Assembly: GCA_021442155.1 (NCBI GenBank)
Contig: CM038228.1
Coordinates: 88,989,737-89,053,736, forward strand
Reading direction: 5' to 3'
Source: Cymbidium sinense
Lineage: Eukaryota; Streptophyta; Magnoliopsida; Asparagales; Orchidaceae
Length of the DNA stretch: 64,000 nt
Shown here: piece by piece, positions 1-11,700 of the stretch
Position numbering within the stretch: position 1 is the stretch's first letter
Layout: each line of letters starts with the position of its first letter
Program-made: the position numbers and the translations under genes
The notes under the pieces: generated by a model
Seen by the model: the letters and a program-made list of their open reading frames with translations, nothing else
What the model was told of the DNA's origin: nothing
The model's database searches: none

Positions 1-341
1 AAACTAAAATTACAACATGAAACCCTTAAATGGGATCCACCATCTATCACTAAAAGAGTTATCCTCAAATCATCCTTCTAGGCCATCAATCTTAGTCCTC
101 ACCTAAGAAACTTCATTTTGATATCTGAAAAAGGATAAATAGATATCAGGAATGAGCATAAAGATCAATTGATAACACAAAGTATAATATAATAATATAG
201 CATGCAACAACAAGAAGAAAAAAAGAGAGCTAATATGCATGGATAATGAAAAACAAACATACCATTATAAGATATTCATAATAAGTAATCATCCATCAAT
301 GGCAAGATTAGAATCTAATTATGAACAAATCATTTTTGGTA

Positions 342-865
342 GGACTTTAGTAGTATCCAAAGTTCAATCATTAGCCACTCTTCATGAGATAGGGATGTAG
401 TCCAATCACCTTCCTATCTTTTCTTTTGTTTGGTTCTCGCATTTGGAATCTGATATAAAGAATCGATGTAAAGGAATTGATGTAAAATACTTTATAGTTG
501 TTTTGGTTGAGCTTTACAAATTCATGACTTTCTTTTTTTTGTTTAGTTTGAAATGTAATGTAAAAGAAGCGAAGGTTTTGACATTAAGCGGCGGTAGCCC
601 AGTCTGTGGCGGCCGAAGATGGCGGCCGCAACCGTCGGCTGGTGGCGGCCGTTACCGGCCGTGGCGATGCGGCGGCCGGCCGTGGCCTCCACTTTATCGC
701 TTCATTCTTGGAATTTGGAATTTTGCAATCGCATTTAATCTGCTAATCTTAGTGTATTTGAAATCATTACATTCTGAATTTTCTTTACTTGCAACAACGA
801 AATGTTATCATTTAATCGCATTTAATCTGAGAACCAACAACTTATTTGGGATACTACTAAAATCC
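342..865. mobile_element. Candidate foldback/MITE element with a GC-rich core
   Basis: The ends are inverted repeats: GGACTTTAGTAGTATCCAAA at 342 faces its near-complement TTTGGGATACTACTAAAATC at 845-865. A second inverted pair with TTGGTTCTC lies inside (about 428 and 830). The interior holds a ~105-bp GGC/GCC-rich island (588-690) unlike anything else in this AT-rich window. No clear target duplication was seen. The open frame 443-898 spans the element and shows no recognisable protein. Confidence 0.45.
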
Positions 866-1837
866 AATTGTGAGCTCATATTTCTAACCAACTATTAAAT
901 CTTCAATGACATAAAACTATTTTTATATTTATTTACAATCACTCACATATGCATAACCCATCTCTTATCATATCAAAATCACGTCGAATATCATTAGTTA
1001 TAACAAACATTACTCTACAATAAAATGAATTATAGGAATTCAACATCATCACTTGTAAATGATAGTATAAACTAAAAATCATGTGAAAAAACACAAAGAA
1101 ATATGAAATATCTTCAATCATGGATCATACTCAAACTTAAAAATATGCTTCATCAAACAATCATGCAAGCAAAGAAAGTTCTTGCCTGCATTGTTAAAGT
1201 AAAAGCTTATATGCCAAAAATTCTAGAGATAATATTAATATAACTTCTTCCAAAACACACTCTCCCAAAGCTTCATAAAAGCTCTGAACACTCAAGTAAG
1301 CACCTCACCTCAGTGTAAACCACTAAAACCCAATCCATGGAATCCTTAAAACTCCATAAAATGACACACATCATAGTGCATCCTCTGGCAAGCTAAAACA
1401 ATATCAATCATGCATTATTGTAGTCCCCAACGACCAACAGGAAGTTTCCAAGCAGTAGACTCAATCCCTTTTCCAAATGGCCAATAACAAATTAACATAT
1501 ATTGAAAATCAATCTTGATCATATATGCAACTGAAAAATTTCCTTAACGAACCAAACAGAATTATTATAGAAAAACAATATATGCATATGTTTAATCCAA
1601 AAACACAAAAACAAAAACAAAAAATGTTCCGGTCTTATACATACAATCTTCTATAGCTCAAATCCCAAGAAAACTACAATATAAATGGTTATTAAGATAG
1701 ATGCAAAGTAAAATCTGGAAGAAAAAAAGAATGAGAATTGATTATATCGATGAGCCGTTCAGAGAAGCGCATGGGATATGATAAGGCCAAATAAATTAGG
1801 TGTTTAAATAAACACAATAATAAAAAGAACATGCACC
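866..1837. other. Intergenic, nothing recognised
   Basis: AT-rich sequence with no coding, RNA or repeat structure that I can support. Confidence 0.5.
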
Positions 1838-2340
1838 AAAACAACAACAACAACAAAAAGCTTTTATTCCATTGCGTGTGGTCGGCTACTTGAATTATTT
1901 TTTTATTGTGTCATATTAAGTGTCATATTTTCATTTAATTTTAATAAATTAAAATCTTTTCTTTTTACTTTTTAAGCAAAGGATTTGCTTGAGACAGTTG
2001 TAACTTTTTAAAAAATTGGTTATAAAGCTGTTGTGAAGAAAATAACTTTTTGAAAAAATTGTTGTGTTACAAATATATTTCTTTTTGAAAAATTCAAACA
2101 ATAATTTTTTAGACGGTCAACACTCGGTTCTCAAAACTTTTTTCATACTTTACGAAGCGGTCAAAAGCATTGAATGTATGTTGTTTTTTAGAAATCAAGC
2201 TAGGAAAACACACATAGCCTTTAAGTCTTTAGGTTTACCTCTACCTTTCTCAACATAAGTCAAATCTAATACATCTACTCTCTTAATTAGATCATCGAAG
2301 GGCTATCATTTTATGCAACCAAACATGCACTAATAACAAA
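1838..2340 (-). mobile_element. RTE-clade LINE 3'-end fragment
   Basis: Read on the minus strand, this ends in the (TTG)n tail and GTCGGCTAC-type terminus of plant RTE LINEs. Its 2190-2330 part matches the 3' region of the larger copy at 42,060-42,195, for example TTTACCTCTACCTTTCTCAA and AATCTAATACATCTACTCTC. It is 5'-truncated and non-coding, and lies about 200 nt past the OEP37 poly(A) signal. Confidence 0.75.
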
Positions 2341-2538
2341 AATAAAATTGAAGTGAAAATATTGAGAATAAAGAACATGGACTAAACGTCACATGAGTAT
2401 GAGTTGAACAAAACATCTAGAGCAAAAATAATGTTTAACACTCAGTGTAACACTCAATGGACATAATAAAGAAGGATGATCCACAATACTAAATCCAAAT
2501 AGTTCGATGGAAATAAATTAAAAAAGTCAGTTGACAGT

Positions 2539-2544
2539 TTTATT
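2539..2544 (-). promoter_or_regulatory. OEP37 poly(A) signal AATAAA
   Basis: A canonical AATAAA on the minus strand, about 70 nt downstream of the OEP37 stop codon and just before the RTE-LINE fragment that ends near 2,340. Confidence 0.5.
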
Positions 2545-2614
2545 CTAGCACACTCTATAGAACACTATAATTTGATAACTTACATGACTATCAATTTAAA
2601 GACAACTGGCAGGA

Positions 2615-2746
2615 TTATAAATCCCATCTTTTCTTCACTCTGAACATAAGAGCGGACCTTTTAATATCATCTTGAGGAACTTGAAGCATCATTTGAGCTT
2701 TCAACTTCCTAGGTGCCTCCTTCGTTTTTCCATCTTCAGTCCCAAC
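2615..2746 (-). CDS. OEP37: OEP37 exon 6 (C-terminus and stop)
   Basis: Forty-three codons plus TAA after a TATAG acceptor, starting VGTEDGKTKEAPRK and ending LMFRVKKRWDL, the family's characteristic C-terminus. Confidence 0.92.
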   Translation of the reverse strand, partial: VGTEDGKTKEAPRKLKAQMMLQVPQDDIKRSALMFRVKKRWDL

Positions 2747-5700
2747 CTATAAATGTGGAGAGACAAGACAATCCATCAATCATACATTGTTTCAATTTTC
2801 AATGCTGAGACTACTTTTACAGTATGACCATTCTGAATGAACATTTTTTAGCATTAAATTGAGGGCCTTTCCCTCACTTTGCATAAACTTTATCTACCAT
2901 CTTTGGAAATAGAAAATAAGCAAAAGTTTGTAAGAATCTCAGAGAATAAAATATAAATAAATCACAAAATGATCCCCCGACTATTTGCAAGTGGTCAATT
3001 TAATCTTAGAGTATCAAATTGCTCCAATTGGTCCCCGACTATACAAAAGTGATCCAAAATGATCCCTCGTGTAAAAATAGTGATATAATAGCTCATCAAC
3101 TATATGAAATTGATCCCAATTTAATCCTTGAGGGATCATTTTGGATCAATTTATATAGTCAAAGACTAAATTGGAGTAATTTGATATTTAGGGACTAAAT
3201 TGATTACTTGCAAATAGTCGAAGGATCAATTTAAGATTTAGCCCGAATAAAATATATAGTTGTTTCAAAATACAAAAGCTACATAAAATAAAAGGTAGAC
3301 CTTCAAAGGAACTATTAATTTTTAACTTCGAAAATCCAAGAAAATGACTTTTTATATGTAACTATCATCAGCAAGTTATGTCACTTTTCACAAAACCAAT
3401 TAGAATTTTACCATTAATAACTTGCAAAATAAAATTTCCAGAACGTTGGACTTGTAGGCTTAATGACTTGGTGCACTGTCGCATAAAACTGGAAAAAGGA
3501 ATTTCAGTTGCAGATATCCTTTGTTTTAGAGGATAAGAACAGATATCGCTTCCCAGTTAACCAGTGGTTTGAGAGAAAGATAAAAGCCAAAATCCAGTAT
3601 TAAATATAATTTCTTACATAGTTGCGGAATTTTTTAATAATAAAAAATAGCAATCAAGATAATTGTAACTATTTGAGAACAAAGTATTTAAATAGCAAAA
3701 AAAAACCTTTACTGTTAAAAAAGTTTCAATTAAAAATAAACATATTATTATATTCACAATTATCTTGCTACAGAGATTCATGTAACAAAATTTCATTGGA
3801 GAAAAGAAAATGTATGCCTACCCAGAGAGACGCCCAGCCAACACGCACATCCGAATCATAACCAGCTTTAACCTTGAGGTCTTTTCCAATAGTGTGTTTA
3901 TAGACGGCACTCCAAGCGCTCGAGTCAAAGTGATACCAGTAGCTAGACAAAAAGAATGCAAATGGTTGTATGAAACAAGAATATTAACAGTGTTGATCCG
4001 TATCCCCAATAGAAGCACTTTATAATCCCTAAGCACCCATCAGATAACCTATAGGTGGTCAAATGTTGATCCTCTTTAAGACAAAGTAAGTTCAAATACT
4101 CAACAAAGTAATAGAACACAGCCAAAGCACCTAGGATACTTTTAGAGGCCACATTCAGGAAGAAGCATACACTTTAACTTATTTAACTAGTAATGGCAGC
4201 AAAACATGCGTACTAAGAACCCATCAAAGTAGAGAATACAAAGAGAGGTAAGAACTATCCCTAAATATAAATCTATATAACCTGAAATCTCAATGAGTCT
4301 GAGGAATATGTTTGCAAGAATGAAACTCACATTATGCATCATTATGTTAAAAAGATAACCAAGAAGGAAGGTAAAAATTTGGAGTATATAATGATCTAAT
4401 TACAACAGCAGTAGTTTTGTGGATTGCCACTGCAAAAATTTCTATTCTGTTCATTTTTCCCATTAGATAGTTACGATGATTGCTAAGATCTCTCAGTCTG
4501 AGAAGGATAATGAGGCCATATTTTGCTAAAAGCCAAACAAGAAATAACATAAAAAATGGCATTTTATGAACAGAAGGAAAATATACAATTGAAAAAATGA
4601 ACAATAATACAGTACTGAGAGCTTACCTTAACTTATCTGAAGGGTTGAATCGCCGTTTAAAAGCAAATGACACTTTATTTGAAGGGAGATTGACACATGG
4701 GATGAATGACAACTTTGTGTCCTAATAATGAATTCGGATTAATTAAATAATAATAAACATTGAAGACTAAATAAAATCTTTCCAAAAAAAAATGCAGCAG
4801 TAAAGGCAGGCGATACAAGAAGACTAAAATAAATAAAAGTAAATTGTGAAGCAATCACCTTATAAATATATGTTAGGTTTAAATCCTTTCCATTGTAAAT
4901 AACGGTGCAGACTCCATTCAACAATGGACTTTTCAAGATACCATCAACTGATAAAACTTTCTTAATTTCATTCGTTTCTTCAACATTCTCTCTCTTCTCC
5001 AATGCAATTTCACCATAAGGAAACTGCAGAGCTGCCCTTTGCTGCAACAACAGTACATTCTTCAGTCACATAGCCTGCTCTTAATGTGGCACCTTGCTTA
5101 CTCTTTCCTAATATGCCAATTGATGATATTGAAGCACTACATGCATAAGATTTTAATTAATTATAAGGCCACAGGACCATTCCTTACTGCCATTACAGTT
5201 GAGTCAGATGCCAGATTCTATCAATATTCTCTCACTTTACCAGCTAGACAGAGTGACTCACCAACCCATTTGATGGAACAGAGGATGATAATTCCAATTT
5301 CACTGAAGGATTAGGCAGATTTGCTATCGTTGCAACTGCACCTAGTTGGTCCTGTAAACAAATAAGTCCATTTAACAAGCAGAGAGAATCACTTAATCTA
5401 TCCCTATGATAGCAATAAGCTAATAGATTCTCCTTAAAAAGAACAGCAAAACATTGAGTAGAGCAGTTAAATCTTCAAAACGACATCTTGAATGAACGAT
5501 TACATGCATACCGACATTGCCATCCACTTAAGAAGATAGAACAAGACGACAGTGTCACATTGTACTTAATTAACACCCGTACATTTAAGCATGCCATGGC
5601 CTGAGTCTCTTATCTCTGAAGGTCCCAGAAGGCATATATAAAGGAGCATGTAATATATTAAACACTAAGAAACTTCCCATTGATTTATGAGGAGTTTTCT

Positions 5701-8700
5701 GTATGCTACAACAGAAGTCATCCTTTCAAAAAGTACAACAACGAAAAGATAATGGATCCTTTTGTTGGTAACATGTACTGCCAGAAGTAAGGTACTGTGA
5801 CGTCATGATCATTTGGTGTGTGTTGTGAACTAATTTAAACAACCAGCATTCATTTATTCATTCATAGTAGCTTGCAAAAGCATATGACCAAGTGCATTGT
5901 AAGATTCGGCACACAATTTTTACCATTAGGTAGGGTGTCTAATTTTTTCAACGGCTTTGATCTCAAAATCTTGAATAACATCTTATTTTCATTTTTTTAA
6001 ATGTTAGTAGCTGACAAACTCAAGATTTTATTCACACCTAATCCTTCATAACTACCACAAAATGTTACTTTACAAAAAGAAAAAAAAAATAGTTGCAGGG
6101 CATCACTCATTCTTGTCCTTCTTTAGCCAAACATAGAGACAAAGATTGTAGAAGTGGTTGATAGAGTGACCAAGACTGGTAATAGGGCTGCTATAAGCAT
6201 TGATATTGTGACTTTATAATTCATCCATCAATAACAGTTTGCAAAAGTATTTGACCAAGTGCTTTGTAAGATTCCACACAAGGTTTTCTATTAGTCGAGA
6301 TGTCAAATTTTCATCAACCACTTTAATATCAGAATCGTGGATAAGATTTAATTTTGATATTTTTAGACTAATGATTGTTAAATTTAAGATCCTATTCATA
6401 TCTAATCCTTATTATCTACCACAAGATTTTGCTCAGCAAAAAAAAAAAAACAACGAATGGAAATTATCACTCATTGTTCTCCTTAGCCAAATGTAAAGAG
6501 TAAAGACAAAGAGAAGAATATTAGTGAGAGAAAAATCAATGAAAATATTTGACATTAAATATTTTATCATGTTATTTGTAAATTAGTGGACATTAATCTC
6601 TATGTATATTTGTGGATGTATGAAGATCTCACCAAATTATGTAAACTCGTGTTTTTTTTAGTGCTCTCCCCGCAAGTTGTTATTATCATTCACATAATTG
6701 TCATTTCTCTCTAGCATTCACTTTTTCCTAACAAATGATATCAAAACTAGATGCTTTGGAGTTCTATGAGAAAAGTTAAAACAATGGCGTGAATAAAAAG
6801 GTTAGGATCTACCTCTACTTGAGCCAAAGTTGGCAACTATGAGCAAAGAAGCCTAATATCACCAAGAGATTGCCTAAACTTTGATCTTGATGATAGTGTA
6901 CTCTTAAATACTGGAAGATTTTGTGAGGTGCAAGTCTAGACTAGTTATGAGACTGTATGGAAGCTTCATAATGTGAGGCAGATTCCTGACTTTGGCTAAT
7001 ATTTAAAGTAGGAATAAGAGAAGAAAAAAAAAGAGGGGGGATGGGGGGACTAGTGGGATACTAACAAGATAAAAAAGAGAAAATTGTCCTATTTTTGTCT
7101 CTAAACTGAAAAATGTTTCTCTCTACGTAACTGTGACAATGGATGTGGTCAAATCATGTAAACTCTTGTGTATTATTTTCCTTATTTTCTCTTAACAGAT
7201 TGCTTTCCTCTCAATCTAGTGATCGTCATTGCTATCGTACATGTTTTTCTCTAATAATTAACAGAGCTAACAATTACAAGTCCTCAAGGGAAAACTTTTG
7301 TCATGTCATCTATTCTTGGCCACAATAACACTTGAGCTTTTCTTCTAGCCTTCACTTATTTTGGGCTTCCCTCTTTCTGTGCAACCTCCACCAAATAGAA
7401 AAGCCAATGTATCACATAACAGGTTTTATTGGTCAAATAGTTTCAACATAGTTGCAATATAAACCGATATAATTAGAGAAATCTTGCTCTTTCAATATTT
7501 TCTTTTCAAGGCAAACATTTGCTTAAGTTATTGGAAAATTACTTGTATGATTTTAAGACATTCTTAAAATCAATACTAAAAAAAATGCTATTAAGAATGG
7601 TTGACACCAAGCAACCAGTAAGTAGTGGCTTTACTCGCATAGAATGTGACTAATAAATAAATACCACACATTGCCAGATAACGTATAGTAGAAGGAAAAT
7701 TCAGCACACACGAGTCCTATTAACAAGTGTTGCAACATCATACAATAATACATACTCATTTCCATAAATACATCTGAAAAACAATAATAGGGAGACTTTG
7801 TTTCTTCAAACTTCAAAGTGTTCAAAAACGGATGGATTTCAAATGCATACGTTTAATACAAAGTGGATGGAAGTGAAGCTCCTATTTACGGAGTTCATCT
7901 TAATAGAAGTGAGACCTGAATTTCAATTACGAAGGCATGGAACCTTTAGTTTTGCATATGCATACGATAATAATGAAACAATATAAAGTTCATGTGATGA
8001 CTAGTTAAATAAAAGTTCTTTGGCTTAATAAAATTAATTTTATATTAACATTGGATGATTAGTCCTAAACTAAGTCAGTAAAGACTAAGTAGACTAAGAA
8101 AATAGGAGTAGTAATTAATAAGTAATGATTAAATTAGAAGACAAATTAGACTAATTAAAGATTCTATAATATTTAAAAAATACGGTTTATTACTTATGAA
8201 CCAAATCAAACTTAGGACATTCAATTAATATGATTAATTAAATTGTTAGGTGTTTAGTAACAAGTAAGTCAGTAATTAATATTTAAGATAATAGATTTGT
8301 GTAATTAGTCATAGAAGGACTAATAGATTAATTAATCTAATAAAAAAATAATATAGTATATAAAAGTACTAATAAATAATTAGTATAATAATCATAATAT
8401 TACAAATTAATTAGTCTGATCAAGTATACATTGATTAATGATAGAATATGAAATTATCAAACTTATTAGGATAGTAAAATAAAAATGATTAAAATATTAG
8501 CTTAACAAGACTTCTGTGACGCTAATTAGGCCTAAACAAGAACAAGAACTAAGTCCACAAAAAGTAACTTCATGCAAAAAAAACACCACCAAAACTCACT
8601 TCAATAAAGCTCACTTTCAGAACTCAACTCCAGCCTCTTTCAACAATCAAATGAGCCTTAGTGTTAATTTGATAAGTAGATATAATTAGCTTTTATAAGT

Positions 8701-11700
8701 AGCCAGTCACAGTGGTCATAATGAATCAAATCCAAGAAAACCCTTCCCCATAAATCAGTTCAACCACTAGATCCCATCATACTATGCATGCTGATCTAAA
8801 TATGCTAAAATATGATTTTTAAACTGATTTTAGTGCTTGTACGAAATTGATATACCCCTCTTAATTCTAGTTATTGTCTCCAAGGATACACATACATAGC
8901 ACACAATTCTTATATATTTACATTTCTAACACCTAAATTTTCATATTTACATAAATAGAACAAAAATCTTTAATATTACTTCAAAAATAGCACTTTCATT
9001 CATTCTTCATAGTGAAATGTACCATTTCATGCATAAGTAAAGTGCTATATTTGTAAATATCAAACTTCATGTGCTAGATATGTAAATGCATAAGAATTGT
9101 GTGCTATGTATGTAAATTTATCTAAAAAAAATAAACGAAGGATGAAACCCTATGTGATTTACTTTCATGACATTCATCTTCTTTGAGTTCCAAATCTCAT
9201 CCTTAGCCATCTAACTCAGTTCATTACATCAGTGCTTCCAATGGACAACAGTGTCCAGCAGCCGTGCCATCTAACATGACTCCCTCCAACTCTTAATGAT
9301 TTCCATGATCACCCCTTAATAATTTAATGGAGAGTAAGTCAGCTAAGTGATAATTTTAACCAGATGAACAAAATAATCACATTAAACATAATTCTCATTT
9401 GATATTATATGCTGTTCACATTAACAAAGGGAAAGCACAGATAACATGCAAGCGCACCTTGTGATACTGATAGTTGAATTGGAAGACACTACCGAAGTAC
9501 AAGCAAGTAAGAAAAGACTTCTTATTTTTGCAAGTGAATGACACAGAGGAATATTTTGTTGACCAGCAGATACCAATATATTCTGGAATCCAAATCTCAC
9601 TGCTCTGAAAGAAGAGCTGTCTTAGAGGAAGAATTCAATAGAATTTCTTAATTTAGCCAACTGACTTCCATAAACAAGTGAAACGTAGAACATAATTAGT
9701 GACAGGGAATATAAAATCCTATTACTGACCAAAAACTTGATAAGCAGGCATGAACCTTAAATAAGGCTAAACTTAACAGGCTCCAGACCATCCACTCTCA
9801 AATTTTTGTAAGGTGGGATAAAAACTTTATCACTATCAGCGAGAGGGACATTGAGACATTTTAACAAATCAGTAAGCTTAAATGAAGAACAGGTGATACA
9901 TGTACTAGCAAGAACACAATAAACTTATTATATAGTAACCGGACAAAATCAACTAGGAAGCTGGGAAAAGTCAGCATTTCATTTTTAGCCTTCATTATGT
10001 ACTTTTTTTTTGAAATAACCAGTAACATTAATCTTCAGCAGAAGCAGCCTTGCCACAAACCATTTGCATATGCCGATAAATCCTTGTGCAATTGGTGGCT
10101 GTGCAATTTAGAAACCTTGAGAAGTTAAGTTAGTATTAGCATTTTAAGAATTTTTCATAACTAAAAAGGATTCAGAATCCATTGTCATTAATTCTTTTAC
10201 GAAACTGACATGGAACCTTCAGCATGTACAAAAGGACCAAATGGTCTATGCAATACGAAGATAATTGGACTCTGTAATGATAGACTACAGAATAGACAAA
10301 GTACAAAAATTCACAAACAAAATGTCTACTTTATTCCCCTAGAACCATGGACGAAAATAGAAGAGCAGAAGAACGATGGATGTGCTCAAAGATAAAGTTT
10401 GTTATCAGCTGGAACACCTCCTGAAAACATTTTTCTTGGAAAATTGACCTTGCTCACAGAAATCAAAAATGTCCATTAACACAATGGCAAACCTTCGAAG
10501 TTCAAACACAAAACTTTTTTTATTTTGTCCATAGAACTACATAAACAGCTTATTTTATTAGCATACAATATCAGTCTTCTGATACAGGTGTGTTTAAAAT
10601 GAAGCATAAGTAAAAGATATATCATGAAATTACATGAAAAAATCATAAATTTTAAATTCTAATGAAAAATAAAATAAAGCAGGAGAAAAGATGGGCAGAA
10701 ATGTAGGGGGAATACCCCAGATGACATCATTAACATTCCAACTTTCAACGTAAAGTAAAATTCACACATATAAGTATATTTCCTGTAACAAAATTAACAC
10801 ATCCTGAACAAAATTTCCTGTTCTTTCAGAATAACAATGACGTGAAGCTTCTACTAGTTCAGTAAATTAGTTTTTCAAACCAATTTTCTATTTGCATCTT
10901 AACCAAATGCATAAGAAGCTACAGCATAAATGTGAAATAAACAATCATTTTGGGATCTTAAAAATCCCCATACAATCAAATATAAATTTTGATGCAATAC
11001 AAATCTCAAGGTAACCACTTTGGGATTTAAGTTGTTGTTATTGTTTTGTACAAATCTTGAGGTGACTTAGAATGACTAAACCGATTCAATTTTACTCAAA
11101 AAATGAAATCGACAATAAACAAGCTCGTAATGATGTAGACTATGGCAAGATCTCACTCATCATGTTTGAGTCCATCAACTCTAAAATCACAAGAACAAGA
11201 CCTTAAATAACCTTGAATCGGCCAAACCAATCAGTTCGGAGCCAAACCAGCTCAGGTCAGCTTACCTTATCACAAGCAATCTTCACAACAAAAGCGTTCT
11301 AGTGGCGGTCTTGTCAAAGCAAGTGTTGATGACTTAGGAGATCACCAACTGGTTCATAGGGTTCATGTCGACAAAAACAACACACTAGTAACTGCTTATC
11401 ACTCTAATGTGTGCTCATTAGCATGCAAATCACCCAAAAAAAAGTTATCAAATAGTACAGAAATCCATATAAAAATGGTGTGACATTATTGCCCTTTTCA
11501 ATAACCTTGAATCAAAGACAACAAGCATTCTCAAAATTATTCTCATAAATATGATCATTGAAGCATTGATCTATCACCAATGATGCACTCGGAATCAAGA
11601 TTTATGATGTGTATATTTGAATTATTAATCAAAGATATCACAAATAATGAACAGCATCCAATTGTCTGAAAATGGGCTTACCAATCATTGCAAGCCTATC

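Noticed and set aside
443..898. 151-codon open frame
   Set aside because: It begins at a non-ATG codon, crosses the GC-rich island and the end of the inverted-repeat element, and shows no recognisable protein.
6715..6745. TGATATCAAAAC resembling a tRNA-Met primer site (TGGTATCAGAGC) after LTR-like sequence in OEP37 intron 1
   Set aside because: Three mismatches in twelve bases, no second LTR, and no coding remnants around it.
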